The notes under the pieces are model-generated. The model saw nothing but the letters and a program-made list of their open reading frames with translations, did no database searches and was not told where the DNA came from. From NCBI RefSeq assembly GCF_016863655.1, contig NZ_BOPH01000053.1, positions 1 to 64,000 on the forward strand: DNA of 64,000 bases, given 5' to 3'. The DNA is from Virgisporangium ochraceum (GTDB lineage Bacteria; Actinomycetota; Actinomycetes; Mycobacteriales; Micromonosporaceae). Positions within the stretch are counted from its first letter, which is position 1. Every line of letters starts with the position of its first letter. Position numbers and translations under genes: made by a program. Of this stretch, positions 41,316 to 50,553 are shown one piece after another.

Positions 41316-42119
41316 TCAACGTTGGGGAATGTCGCCCTCGCCGGCGCCCAGCGCGGCGCCGATCGGCACGGCGAACCCGATGCCGATGAACGTGCCGGCA
41401 CCGGTCGGGTTGGCCAGGGCGACGACGATGCCGACCGCCTCCCCGCGCATGTTGAGCAGCGGCCCGCCCGAGTTGCCCGGGTTCACCGCGGCGTCGAACT
41501 GGATCAGGCCCTTGAGCTCGCGGCCGCCGGGGACCGGCACGGCGCGGTCGAGGGCCGACACGACACCGGCCGTGGTGGTGTCGACGAGCCCGAACGGGTG
41601 GCCGATGGCGACGACGTCGTCACCGACGACCACGCCGCCGCCGAGGGTCGCCGGCACGACGACGGCGGGCAGCGTCGCCGGCGCGAGAACCGCGATGTCG
41701 ATCGACGGGTCGGCGCCCGCGAGGGTGGCCGGCGACCTCGTGCCGTCGGCGAAGACCACCTCGATCGTGGTGGCGTTCTCGACCACGTGGTACGCGGTGA
41801 GGACGGTGCCGTCGACGTTGGCGACCAGCCCCGTCCCGATGCCCGCGCCACCGGGACCGACGGCGCTGATCGCGACCACCGAGGGGAACGCCACCTGGTG
41901 CACCTCGGCGACGGTCAACGGACCGGACGCGCTCGGCGACGGCGACGGCCGGGCCGGCGGGCGCGCGTCGTCGGCGCCGCTCGACGCACCCCACCGGAAC
42001 GCCACAAACCCCGTGACCGCGAGCGCCAGCAGGACGCACAGCGCGACGACCCCGCCGCGCCGGAACCGGACGGCGGCAGCCGATCTGTCGCCGAGGGAGG
42101 CGACCGGAAGGCTCCCCAT
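41316..42119 (-). CDS. HtrA-like trypsin-family serine protease, membrane anchored
   Basis: 267 residues. One N-terminal membrane helix (about 23-42), a Pro/Ser linker, then a chymotrypsin-fold protease with the triad His111 (TAYHVVE), Asp141 (PSIDIAV) and Ser217 (NPGNSGGPL). There is no PDZ domain, so it is shorter than DegP/HtrA. It probably acts at the outer face of the membrane in protein quality control or signalling. Only 39 bp separate its stop from the MoxR start, so it may belong to the same transcript. Confidence 0.9.
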   Translation of the reverse strand: MGSLPVASLGDRSAAAVRFRRGGVVALCVLLALAVTGFVAFRWGASSGADDARPPARPSPSPSASGPLTVAEVHQVAFPSVVAISAVGPGGAGIGTGLVANVDGTVLTAYHVVENATTIEVVFADGTRSPATLAGADPSIDIAVLAPATLPAVVVPATLGGGVVVGDDVVAIGHPFGLVDTTTAGVVSALDRAVPVPGGRELKGLIQFDAAVNPGNSGGPLLNMRGEAVGIVVALANPTGAGTFIGIGFAVPIGAALGAGEGDIPQR

Positions 42120-42173
42120 CAGCCGAGACTAGGCCGCTTACCTCAAAACCCGGTAATAGTCTGCGCAACTATC

Positions 42174-42959
42174 TCAGGATGACGCGCCGTCGTAGTGCCG
42201 GATCCCGATCCGCCAGACCACCCGGCTGATCACTGTGAGTATCACGGCGAGCACCGCCGCACCGGCCAGGGTCGGCCATCCGAGCTGCCCGGTGAGCCCC
42301 TGCGCGGGGACGGTGACCGCGAACCCGACCGGCACCACCAGCGTCAGCCCGACCCGCAGCCACCCGGGGTAGAGGCCGACCGGCCAGCGACCGGCCTGGT
42401 AGATGCCGTCGAACGACTCGATGAAGCTGTCGACCCGCACGAACCAGAACGCCGTGGTCGCGAGCAGCAGCAGGAACGAGTAGAGGATCACCACGGCCAG
42501 CACCAGGCCGACCACGAACCCGAGCACCGCCAGCGCGCCGGGGGGCTCCGGCAGCCCGGCGACCCCGACGCCGATCACCACCGCACCGACCACCACGTCG
42601 ACCACCGGCCAGAAGCGGACCGCACGGATGCTCATCAGCAGCTGCGAGTCGACCGGCCTGGCCAGCACGAAGTCGAACTTACCGTCGGCGATCTCCTCCA
42701 TGAACTGCATCAGGTTCGGCTTGATCACCGACTGGATCACGCCACCGAGCACGGTGAACACGCCGAGCACCACCAGCAGCTCCGACCGGGCCCACCCGTT
42801 CAGCTCGTCGACCTGCCCGTACACCAGGGAGATCACGATGAGGCCGGTGGCGGTGGCCAGCAGCGACTGGAACAGCTGCAGGAAGAAGTTCACCCGGTAC
42901 TGCATCTCGTACATCGCGACGACCCGCAGGTGCAGGGCCATCAGCCGGAGAGAGCGCAT
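42174..42959 (-). CDS. ABC-2 type exporter permease (second subunit)
   Basis: 261 residues with six predicted helices. Matches the ABC2_membrane_6 (formerly DUF990) type: MYEMQYRVNFFLQLFQSLL near the start, MQFMEEIADGKFDFVLARPVDSQLLMSI in the loop and FWFVRVDSFIESFDGIYQAGRWPVGLYPGWLR after helix 4. It pairs with the permease encoded 10 bp upstream and the ATPase before that. Substrate unknown. Confidence 0.88.
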   Translation of the reverse strand: MRSLRLMALHLRVVAMYEMQYRVNFFLQLFQSLLATATGLIVISLVYGQVDELNGWARSELLVVLGVFTVLGGVIQSVIKPNLMQFMEEIADGKFDFVLARPVDSQLLMSIRAVRFWPVVDVVVGAVVIGVGVAGLPEPPGALAVLGFVVGLVLAVVILYSFLLLLATTAFWFVRVDSFIESFDGIYQAGRWPVGLYPGWLRVGLTLVVPVGFAVTVPAQGLTGQLGWPTLAGAAVLAVILTVISRVVWRIGIRHYDGASS

Positions 42960-42969
42960 CAGGTCCCCT

Positions 42970-43782
42970 CTAGTTCCCGACCGCCGAGTAGCGCTTCACC
43001 GCGGCCCGCCAGGCGACGGCCAGCAGCCCCGAGCCGATCGCGATCCACAGCACCTGGGTGGCGAGCCCCAGCAGCAGGGCCCGGGTGCCGAGGTCACCGA
43101 CCAGCGCCTCGATCGGGAAGCTGAACGTCCACTTGAACGGCAGCCAGGCCGCGATGTCCTGTACCCACGACGGCATCAGCGACATCGGCACCAGCCGGCC
43201 CGACAGCATCAGCTCGGCCACCATGTAGATCTCGAACAGCGCCGCCACCCGGGTCGTGTAGAACGTGACCATCCCGATCAGCCACTGGAACAGCTGCCGG
43301 ATCACGTACGCGCCCCAGATCGCCACCGCGAACACCGCGATCTCGATCGCCTCCGGGTGCAGCGTCGGCCGGAACACGAACACCAGCCCGGCCGCGATCG
43401 GAAGCCACATCGTGAGCCAGATGAGCTTCCACCCGGCGAAGAACGCCATGTCGTAGTGGATCGGGTGGGTCGGCCGCAGTAGCGCGCCCGACATCTCGCC
43501 GCTGCGGATGCGCCACTCGAACCCGTACGGCGTGAAGACCACGTTCATGTTCCGGACCAGCGTCCAGACGATGAAGTAGGCGGCCAGGGTGCCCGGCGTG
43601 TAGCCGCCGACCGACCCGCCCCGCTCGTTGGCCACCGCGGTCCACACCGCCAGGTAGACCACCGGCTCGGTGAGGAAGCCGACCAGCGTCATCACGTTGC
43701 GCATGCGGTACTGGGACTGCACCGCCACCGCGATCCGGGCCACCACCCGGTACTGGTCGAACAGCGCCCGCGGATAGCTCAC
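42970..43782 (-). CDS. ABC-2 type exporter permease (first subunit)
   Basis: 270 residues from GTG, six predicted helices, same ABC2_membrane_6 family as the next gene: QSQYRMRNVMTLVGFLTEPVVYLAVW, GFEWRIRSGEMSGALLRPTHPIHYDMAFFAGWK and LSGRLVPMSLMPSWVQDIAAWLPFKWTFSFPIEALVG. The GTG overlaps the ATPase stop (GTGA). The two different permeases and one ATPase would form a heteromeric exporter. Confidence 0.9.
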   Translation of the reverse strand: MSYPRALFDQYRVVARIAVAVQSQYRMRNVMTLVGFLTEPVVYLAVWTAVANERGGSVGGYTPGTLAAYFIVWTLVRNMNVVFTPYGFEWRIRSGEMSGALLRPTHPIHYDMAFFAGWKLIWLTMWLPIAAGLVFVFRPTLHPEAIEIAVFAVAIWGAYVIRQLFQWLIGMVTFYTTRVAALFEIYMVAELMLSGRLVPMSLMPSWVQDIAAWLPFKWTFSFPIEALVGDLGTRALLLGLATQVLWIAIGSGLLAVAWRAAVKRYSAVGN

Positions 43783-44759
43783 CGGTCGTCGCCGCGCTTG
43801 AAGAGCAGCTCGATGACGTCGTCGATGGGCGGGTCCTCGACGGTGAGGTCGAGCACGGTGTGTTCGGCCAGCAGCCGCGCGGTGACCAGCGGCGCCTGCG
43901 ACTTCGGCACCCGCAGCGTCACCCGGTCGCCTTCGCGGGCGATCACCTCGCCGAGGTCGCCCAGGTCGGCGTCGCCCTCGATGGTGACGCCCAGCTCCTT
44001 GTACGCGGCGACATCGGTGGCGAGCGTGGCGAGGTCGCCGTCGAACCGGATGCGGCCCCGGTCGATGACGATCACCCGTTTGCACAGCGCCTCGACGTCG
44101 GCCATGTAGTGGCTGGTGAGCAGCACGCTCGCGGAGTAGCGCCGGTTGTAGTCGGCGACGAACGCGCGGATGCGCCGCTGCATCGTGATGTCGAGCCCGA
44201 GCGTCGGCTCGTCGAGGAACAGCACCCGCGGACCGTGCAGCAGCGCGGCGGCGAGCTCGACCTTCATCCGCTCGCCGAGCGACAGGTTGCGCACCGGCTT
44301 GGTGACCAGGTCGCCGAGCTCGAGCAGCTCGACCAGCTCGGCGCGGTTGCGGCGGAAGTCGGGCCACGGGATCTGGTAGATGGCCCGGTTCAGCTCGAAC
44401 GAGTCGGCGGCCGGCAGGTCCCAGTGCAGCTGGTTGCGGTTGCCCATCACGAGCGACATGCGGCGCAGGTAACCGGGACGGCGCCGCGACGGCACCTCGC
44501 CGAGCACGCGCGCCTCGCCACCGGTCGGGTGCAGCAGCCCGGCGAGCATCTTCAACGTCGTGGTCTTGCCCGCGCCGTTCGGACCGAGGAACCCGACGAT
44601 CTCACCGGGCGCGATGTCGAACGAGATGCCGTCGACCGCGCGGACCTCGCGGTGCCGGCGGCGGAACAGGCTGCCGACCGCGGCCCGCAGGCCCGCCTCG
44701 CGCTCCGGCACCGTGAAGGTCCGTCGCAGGTCGACGACACGAACGGCGGGCTCTTCCAC
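43779..44759 (-). CDS. ABC exporter ATP-binding protein
   Basis: 326 residues. Walker A GPNGAGKTTT, Q-loop region, signature LSLGERMK (variant of LSGGQ), Walker B VLFLDEPTLGLD and H-loop TSHYMADVE. The N-terminal ~40 residues (FTVPEREAGLRAAVGSLFRRRHREVRAVDG) are typical of ATPases that partner ABC2_membrane_6 permeases. The C-terminal ~90 residues form a regulatory extension. First gene of the three-gene exporter operon. Confidence 0.93.
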   Translation of the reverse strand: MEEPAVRVVDLRRTFTVPEREAGLRAAVGSLFRRRHREVRAVDGISFDIAPGEIVGFLGPNGAGKTTTLKMLAGLLHPTGGEARVLGEVPSRRRPGYLRRMSLVMGNRNQLHWDLPAADSFELNRAIYQIPWPDFRRNRAELVELLELGDLVTKPVRNLSLGERMKVELAAALLHGPRVLFLDEPTLGLDITMQRRIRAFVADYNRRYSASVLLTSHYMADVEALCKRVIVIDRGRIRFDGDLATLATDVAAYKELGVTIEGDADLGDLGEVIAREGDRVTLRVPKSQAPLVTARLLAEHTVLDLTVEDPPIDDVIELLFKRGDDR

Positions 44760-44854
44760 CGATGGACCTCCCCCGGGCGTACGACCGCCGCCCAGTCTGG
44801 TCCGCGACCCGGCGTGCCGCCAGCCGTTTCTCCAACTACCCGGCCACCTGATGC

Positions 44855-44880
44855 GCGGGCCCGCTGTCGCACGGGCCCGC
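44855..44880 (-). terminator. GC-rich hairpin after methyltransferase
   Basis: GCGGGCCCG (44855-44863) pairs with CGGGCCCGC (44872-44880) around an 8-nt loop. Each arm is itself palindromic, and the 13-bp unit CGGGCCCGCTGTC is repeated directly at 44856-44868 and 44872-44884. It starts 13 nt beyond the methyltransferase stop on the minus strand. There is no T-run; termination or binding-site function is possible. Confidence 0.55.
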
Positions 44881-44893
44881 TGTCACCCGACGG

Positions 44894-45709
44894 TCAGACT
44901 CGAGGCCGGCGGCCGATCGTGGAGTAGATGAAATGACCCCGGAGCACCAGCCGCGGATCGGACACCAGCACTCGCAGCCGCTCCATGTCGTCGGCGCCGA
45001 ATCCGGCGTCGATGAACTCCTGTCGCAGCTGCATGACGTTCGCCACGGCGAGCATCGCGCCCGCAGTACCACCCGGCCACGACCGGGCCTGGATCGCGGT
45101 GTCGACGTCGGACAGCCCGACCCGGAGCATCGTCGAGTGCATCCGGGCCGCCCACGTCGGGTCGCTGCCCCGTTTGGCCATGACGCTCTGGAGCGTGCCC
45201 TGGTACGCGTCGAACAGCTCCGCGTCGTCGGCCGATGGCGTGTTCAGCAGCAGCCCCTGGGTGAACTCGGCCGCCCACTCCTCCACGACCAGCGCCCCGC
45301 CCGGGGCCAGCGCGGCGGCGAGCCGGGCGAGGATCTCCTCCCGCTCGGGAATGTGGATCAGGACCAGCCGGGCGTGGATGAGGTCCCACGGCCCGTCCGG
45401 GACCGGCTCGGTCACCAGGTTGTGTTGCAGGGTGGTGTATCCGCTGCCGGCCGGAATGTGCCGCAGGTTCAGGTCGGTCGCCAGGACGTGCCCGGTCGGG
45501 CCGACCTGATCGGCCAGCCAGCGGGCCACGCTTCCGCCGCCGGCTCCGACCTCCAGGCACCGCCGACCGGCCAGATCGCCCACAGTGGACAGTCGAGCGA
45601 AGGTGAACGGGTCGAGGATCGTCGCGAGGTAGCGGTGCCGGTCGACGGCCTCCGGATCGTCGTTGTCGAACGAGTACTCAGCGACACCGGCGCGCGTGGA
45701 ATCGGTCAT
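44894..45709 (-). CDS. SAM-dependent class I methyltransferase
   Basis: 271 residues. Motif I CLEVGAGGGSVARWLAD, post-I acidic residue VLATDLNLRHI, motif II WDLIHARLVLIHIPEREEIL and motif III LAPGGALVVEEW define a Rossmann-fold methyltransferase. Small-molecule methylation is likely but the acceptor is unknown. It lies 57 bp downstream of the importer ATPase on the same strand and near the asparagine synthase, which might mean a small biosynthetic group. Confidence 0.9.
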   Translation of the reverse strand: MTDSTRAGVAEYSFDNDDPEAVDRHRYLATILDPFTFARLSTVGDLAGRRCLEVGAGGGSVARWLADQVGPTGHVLATDLNLRHIPAGSGYTTLQHNLVTEPVPDGPWDLIHARLVLIHIPEREEILARLAAALAPGGALVVEEWAAEFTQGLLLNTPSADDAELFDAYQGTLQSVMAKRGSDPTWAARMHSTMLRVGLSDVDTAIQARSWPGGTAGAMLAVANVMQLRQEFIDAGFGADDMERLRVLVSDPRLVLRGHFIYSTIGRRPRV

Positions 45710-45766
45710 TCAGGCTCCCTAATGCCCAGGTGGAAACAGCGACTGGCAACTGGCCGGACTCCCGGC

Positions 45767-46528
45767 TCACTGGTGGTGCGAGCTCAGCAGCAGCTCGTGC
45801 ATCTCGGCCACGACGTGGGAGACCTCGGCGAGATGCGAGTTCACCCCGAGCGAGCGGGGCTGCGGGATGTCGATGTCGAGGATGCGTCGAACCCGGCCGG
45901 GGTGAGGGCTGAGCACCACCACCCGGTCGGCGAGCAGTACCGCCTCCTGGATCGAGTGCGTGACGAACACGGTCGTCGAGGCGAACTCCTTGTGCAGACG
46001 CTGAAGCTCGAGGGACAGCTCTTCCCGGCTGAGTGCGTCCAGCGCGGAGAACGGTTCGTCCATCAACATGACACGGGGCTGCTGGATGAGCGCCCGGCAC
46101 AGCGACACGCGCTGTTGCATACCGCCGGACAGCTCATGCGGCAGCCGGCGCACGAACTTGGACAGACCCACCATGTCGAGCAACTGACGGGCGCGCTCTT
46201 CGTGGTCGCGGCGCTTCCAGCCGAAGACCTCCACCGGCAGCAGCACGTTGTCGAGCACCGATCGCCACGGCAGCAGCGCCGGACGCTGAAACATCATGGC
46301 GACGTCGCGGCGTGGGGTGGTGACGGGGCTGCCGTCGACCAGCACCCGGCCGGACGTCGGTGCGAGCAGTCCCGCGATCAGCCGCAGCAGTGTGGATTTC
46401 CCACAACCGGAGCGGCCGATTATCGCGACGAACTGACCCTGTGCTACTTCCAGGTTGATGTCACGCAGCGCCTCGACGACATGCTTTCGGGATCGAAAGG
46501 TCTGGGACACGTCGTGCATCGTGATCAT
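45767..46528 (-). CDS. ABC importer ATP-binding protein (SsuB/TauB type)
   Basis: 253 residues. Walker A GRSGCGKST, Q-loop MMFQRPALLPW, signature LSGGMQQR, Walker B VMLMDEPFSALD and H-loop VTHSIQEA place it with nitrate/sulfonate/taurine-type importer ATPases. The ATG follows GGGAGG. Its matching permease and binding protein lie at 48554-50428 on the same strand, separated by the oppositely oriented asnB. Confidence 0.93.
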   Translation of the reverse strand: MITMHDVSQTFRSRKHVVEALRDINLEVAQGQFVAIIGRSGCGKSTLLRLIAGLLAPTSGRVLVDGSPVTTPRRDVAMMFQRPALLPWRSVLDNVLLPVEVFGWKRRDHEERARQLLDMVGLSKFVRRLPHELSGGMQQRVSLCRALIQQPRVMLMDEPFSALDALSREELSLELQRLHKEFASTTVFVTHSIQEAVLLADRVVVLSPHPGRVRRILDIDIPQPRSLGVNSHLAEVSHVVAEMHELLLSSHHQ

Positions 46529-46612
46529 GGTGCCTCCCACTTCGCGGTGTGGTTGTCCGGACTCTACGCTGAGACGGGCACCGATGTCCCGTGAGGAAGG
46601 CAAGGGGTTGCC

Positions 46613-48475
46613 ATGTGCGGAATTGTAGGTTGGGCGGACTTCGACCGGAATCTGGCCGCGGACCACGCGACGATCCGGGCGATGACCGCCACGATGGCGC
46701 TCCGTGGGCCCGACGACGAAGGCATCTGGCTCGATGAGCACGTCGCACTCGGGCACCGGCGGCTGGCCGTCATCGACATCCGCGGCGGCGTCCAGCCCAT
46801 GAAGGCGGAGCGCGACGGCACCGTGGCCGCCGTGCTCACCTACAGCGGCGAGGTCTACAACTTCCGTGAGCTGCGCACCGAACTGCGGGGGTACGGCCAC
46901 ACCTTCCGTACCGACAGCGACACCGAGGTGGTCCTGCGCGCCTATCTGCAATGGGGCGACGCGTTCGTCGAACGGCTCCGCGGCATCTTCGCCTTCGGCT
47001 TGTGGGACTGCGCGCGCGAGCGGCTCGTTCTGGTCCGCGACCGGGTCGGCGTCAAGCCGCTGTACTACCGCCCGACCGCGCACGGGGTGGTGTTCGCCTC
47101 CGAGGCGAAGGGGATCCTGGCCCATCCGGGCATCACCGCCGAGGTCGACTCGGACGGGCTCCGGGAGGTGCTCACACACTTCAGGTCGCCGGGCCGGACC
47201 CTGTACAGGGACGTATCCGAGGTGCGACCGGGTCACCTGGTGATCGTAGACCGGGCCGGAGTGCGGCAGCACCGGTACTGGTCGCTGCAGACCCGGGAGC
47301 ACACCGACGACCTGGAGACCACCGTCCGCACCGTACGGGAACTGCTCGAGGACACCGTCACCGAGCAGATGGTCGCCGACGTACCGCTGTGCACGTTGCT
47401 GTCCGGCGGCCTGGACTCGTCGACCATCACCGCCTTCGCGGCCGGAGCGGACGCGGCCGGTGCGGGGGTGCGCACCTATGCCGTCGACTTCCTCGGGCAG
47501 ACCGAGAACTTCCGGCCCGACGCCGTGCGGGACCTGCCCGACACGCCGTTCGTGCACGACGTGGTGGCGCACATCGGCGCCGACCGGGTCGACCACCGCG
47601 ACATCGTCCTCGACGCCGCCATGATGATGGATCCGCTCCACCGCACGTCGGTGCTGCTCGCCAACGACCTGCCCACGCCGATGGGCGACATGTTCCAGTC
47701 GTTGTATCTGCTCTTCCGGGCGGTGAGCGAGCACTCCACGGTGGCGCTGTCCGGTGAGGTCGCCGACGAGGTGTTCGGCGGGTACTGGTGGTTCCACGAC
47801 GAGAACGCGGTCGCGGCCGACACGTTCCCGTGGCTCTCCCCCCGCAATCCCGCGGCCGGTGGCGGGAACCCGATCGTCGATCTGCTCGACCCCGATCTGG
47901 CCGCCCTGCTGGACCTGCCCGGATACCAGGCTGACCGCTACCGTGAGGCGTTGGGCGAGGTCGAGCACCTGCCCGGCGCAGACCCGCGGGAGCGGCGGAT
48001 GCGCGAGCTGTGCTATCTCGCGCAGACCTGGTGGGTGCCGTTCCTCCTCGACCGCAAGGACCGGATGAGCATGGCGCACGGTCTGGAGGTCAGGGTGCCG
48101 TTCGCCGACCACCGGCTGCTGGAGTACGTGTACAACGTTCCGTGGTCGATGAAGTCCTTCGACGGACGGGAGAAGGGCCTGCTGCGCGCGGCCGTCGCGG
48201 ATCTGCTGCCGGATTCGGTGCTCCAGCGCCGGAAGAGCCCCTATCCGTCCACTCAGGACACCCGGTACGAGCAGATGCTGCGCGCCCGGGCGGGTGGGAT
48301 CCTCACCGACCCGACGTCGCCCGGTGCCAGGATGCTCAACGTGAAGGTGCTGTCGGACCTCTTCGAGGTGCCGCTGGAGAGCAGCGGATTCGGCCCCGGG
48401 CGGCGCTCCGCCGAACTGGTGGTCAGCCTCGACGACTGGCTGCGTCGCTATCCGGTGCAGTTGCGACTGAACTGA
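46613..48475 (+). CDS. asnB: asparagine synthase (glutamine-hydrolysing)
   Basis: 620 residues. Class II glutaminase domain with catalytic Cys2 (MCGIVGW), RGPDDEG and TYSGEVYN. The synthetase domain has the ATP pyrophosphatase loop LSGGLDSSTITAF (about 263-275) and SGEVADEVFGGYWWF. It converts aspartate or another carboxylate, glutamine and ATP to an amide. It is inserted between parts of an importer and next to a methyltransferase, so it may be a natural-product or surface-polymer amidotransferase rather than housekeeping AsnB. Followed by a strong hairpin. Confidence 0.92.
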   Translation: MCGIVGWADFDRNLAADHATIRAMTATMALRGPDDEGIWLDEHVALGHRRLAVIDIRGGVQPMKAERDGTVAAVLTYSGEVYNFRELRTELRGYGHTFRTDSDTEVVLRAYLQWGDAFVERLRGIFAFGLWDCARERLVLVRDRVGVKPLYYRPTAHGVVFASEAKGILAHPGITAEVDSDGLREVLTHFRSPGRTLYRDVSEVRPGHLVIVDRAGVRQHRYWSLQTREHTDDLETTVRTVRELLEDTVTEQMVADVPLCTLLSGGLDSSTITAFAAGADAAGAGVRTYAVDFLGQTENFRPDAVRDLPDTPFVHDVVAHIGADRVDHRDIVLDAAMMMDPLHRTSVLLANDLPTPMGDMFQSLYLLFRAVSEHSTVALSGEVADEVFGGYWWFHDENAVAADTFPWLSPRNPAAGGGNPIVDLLDPDLAALLDLPGYQADRYREALGEVEHLPGADPRERRMRELCYLAQTWWVPFLLDRKDRMSMAHGLEVRVPFADHRLLEYVYNVPWSMKSFDGREKGLLRAAVADLLPDSVLQRRKSPYPSTQDTRYEQMLRARAGGILTDPTSPGARMLNVKVLSDLFEVPLESSGFGPGRRSAELVVSLDDWLRRYPVQLRLN

Positions 48476-48480
48476 CCGGA

Positions 48481-48525
48481 ACGGCCTCGGGGCGCCCCCT
48501 CGCACGGGGTGCGCCCCGAGGCCGT
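48481..48525. terminator. terminator between asnB and importer permease
   Basis: ACGGCCTCGGGGCGC (48481-48495) pairs perfectly with 48511-48525, and CCCC/GGGG (48496-48499, 48506-48509) extend the stem inward around a 6-nt loop. It begins 5 nt after the asnB stop. Very stable but without T-run. It would also affect leftward transcription from the importer permease toward asnB and the separated ATPase. Confidence 0.8.
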
Positions 48526-48553
48526 CGACGACCGTTCGGGCGGCGGATCGACG

Positions 48554-49378
48554 TCACATCCGTTGGGCGGTGATTGCCCGTGCCCACGGCAGCGTCAACC
48601 GTTCCACCACGACCACCAGATAGAACAGACCGGAACTCAGCACGCTCAGCAGCACCAGGCACACGAAAGCGAGCGCGGTCTCGAACTGCGCGGACGCCTT
48701 GACGATCGCACTGCCGAGACCGGAGTTCGGGTTGTTGGTTTCGGCGACGACCGCACCGATGACCGCGAGCGGCACGGAGAGCTTGAGTCCGACGAAGATC
48801 TGCGGCAGCGCCCACGGCACCCGCACCTTGATGTACGTCTGCCAACGCGAGGCGGACAACGAGGCGGTGAGCTCCCCCAGTTCCGACGGCGTCGAGGCGA
48901 GACCCGACATGGTCGCCACCACCATCGGGAAGAAGCAGATCAGGACCACCAGCACGACCTTCGGCTCGATGTCGAACCCGAGCCAGACGACCAGGAGCGG
49001 GGCGAGACCCACCTTGGGGACGGCGTTGAGTGCCACGAGCACGGGCATGGTCGCCCGTTCGACGCTGCTGAACGTGGCCAGCAGCGCGGCGATGACGAAC
49101 CCGCCGAGCATGGCGATGGTGAAGCCGATCAGCGTGACCTGAACGGTCTCCCACGTGCGGTCCACCAGGTACTGGCCCCGGCCCGGCCCGCGCGTCGCCT
49201 CGACGAGGTCGAGTGGCCCGGGCACGAACAGCGGATCGAGGTCGAACAGCGCGGTGGCCAGCCACCACAGGCCGAGTGCCGCGGAGATCCCGAGCACCGG
49301 CAGCGCGAACGCCGCCGGTGAACGTCGCCTGGGACTCCCGACGGACTCAGCCTGTGGAACAGCCGTCTTGACGGTCAC
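48554..49378 (-). CDS. ABC importer permease (SsuC/TauC type)
   Basis: 274 residues, six helices. The EAA-loop region MSGLASTPSELGELTASLSASRWQTYIKVRVPWALPQIFVGLKLSVPLAVIGAVVAE is typical of binding-protein-dependent permeases for aliphatic sulfonates, nitrate, taurine or pyrimidine precursors. The start is three bases after the stop of the binding protein gene, so they are co-transcribed. Nothing fixes the substrate. Confidence 0.93.
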   Translation of the reverse strand: MTVKTAVPQAESVGSPRRRSPAAFALPVLGISAALGLWWLATALFDLDPLFVPGPLDLVEATRGPGRGQYLVDRTWETVQVTLIGFTIAMLGGFVIAALLATFSSVERATMPVLVALNAVPKVGLAPLLVVWLGFDIEPKVVLVVLICFFPMVVATMSGLASTPSELGELTASLSASRWQTYIKVRVPWALPQIFVGLKLSVPLAVIGAVVAETNNPNSGLGSAIVKASAQFETALAFVCLVLLSVLSSGLFYLVVVVERLTLPWARAITAQRM

Positions 49379-49381
49379 GTA

Positions 49382-50428
49382 TTACTCGACACTCGACGGG
49401 AGGAAGCTCGTGTCGGCGATGTCCTTGGGGGTGAGTCCGCCCGGAATGAGGTTGAGCCCCTGCAGCAGTGCGATGTTCCGCGCCATCTTGGCGTCGTCGA
49501 AGGTGCCCACCGGAGCACCGCCGGCGGGCAGGCAGTTCGGCTTGAGGATCGCGAGTTCCCCGGCCGCCTGGGCCTCGTCGACGGTGTTGTCGTTCGCCTT
49601 CAGGAACTTCGCGGTCTCCTCGGGGTTGTTGACCGAGTACTTGACCCCCCGCATGATCGCCTGGTTGAAGCGCTTGACCAGGTCGGGGTTCTTCGCGATG
49701 ACGTCCTTGTGGGTCATGATGGTGACGCCGTACAGGTCGGAGATGAAGTCGCTGTACGGGAACATGACGATCTTGCGACCCTTGCCCGCCTTCTCCAGGC
49801 TGGGCTTGGTGACCAGCTGAGTGGCCAGCGCCTCCACCTGGTTGGTCGCCAGCAGGGCCACGTTGTTCTGGGGGGTGGCGTCGGTCCACACGATGGACTT
49901 CTCGTCGATGCCGGCCAGCTTGGCGTACGCCGGGAACAGCGCCCGCGGGGCCGCGCCGGTGATCGCGCCCACCTTCTTGCCCTGCAGGTCCCGCGGGGAC
50001 TTGATGTTCTGCTTGTCATCGAAGACGGCCACGGAGTTGAGGGTGAGTTGGTGCACCACCCCGATGATCCGCAGGTTCCGGTCCTCCGGCTTCGCCTGCT
50101 TGCCCGCCCGGATGATCGCGCCCGCGATGTCGACCGAGGCGAACTGGGCCTGCCCGCCGAGCAACTGGTTGTGGTTGAAGTCGCCGGCCTGGCCGAACTG
50201 GACGTTGACCTCGATGCCGACGTCCTTGAAGAAACCCTTGCTCACCGCGGCGTGGATGTACGCGTCCCGGCCGAGGTTGCCGAGAACCGTCAGGTAGGTG
50301 ACCTTGTCCACCTTGCCGTTGGACGAGCCGCCTGACTTCTTGTCGTCACTGGAACAGGCGCCAAGTGTCGCGCCCATGGCGGTGAGACCCGTTGCGGCCA
50401 TGAACTTCCGACGCGAGATCGTCGTCAT
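49382..50428 (-). CDS. NMT1/SsuA-type solute-binding lipoprotein, Tat signal
   Basis: 348 residues from ATG 50428 with GGAAGG upstream. The N-terminus SRRKFMAATGLTAMGATLGACSS has twin arginines and a lipobox, so a Tat-exported lipoprotein. The mature part (YLTVLGNLGRDAYIHAAVSKGFFKDVGIEVNVQFGQAGDFNHNQLLGGQAQFASVDIAGAII) belongs to the NMT1/THI5-like family that binds sulfonates, nitrate or pyrimidine-type ligands. First gene of the importer operon. Confidence 0.92.
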   Translation of the reverse strand: MTTISRRKFMAATGLTAMGATLGACSSDDKKSGGSSNGKVDKVTYLTVLGNLGRDAYIHAAVSKGFFKDVGIEVNVQFGQAGDFNHNQLLGGQAQFASVDIAGAIIRAGKQAKPEDRNLRIIGVVHQLTLNSVAVFDDKQNIKSPRDLQGKKVGAITGAAPRALFPAYAKLAGIDEKSIVWTDATPQNNVALLATNQVEALATQLVTKPSLEKAGKGRKIVMFPYSDFISDLYGVTIMTHKDVIAKNPDLVKRFNQAIMRGVKYSVNNPEETAKFLKANDNTVDEAQAAGELAILKPNCLPAGGAPVGTFDDAKMARNIALLQGLNLIPGGLTPKDIADTSFLPSSVE

Positions 50429-50553
50429 TGAACCTTCCATCCGTGTGGGGTGATTCCCGCGACGCGAACAAGCGGTCCGCATCGGGTAACGGGGCTTCCG
50501 AGCCGGTCGGGCCTGCTCCCGACCTGCTCGCCCCGGGGTCTGTCATTGTCGGT

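Noticed and set aside
46613..48475. Lasso-peptide cyclase role for the asparagine synthase homologue
   Set aside because: The glutaminase Cys2 and complete N-terminal domain are present, and there is no precursor peptide, leader-binding protein or transglutaminase-like protease nearby.
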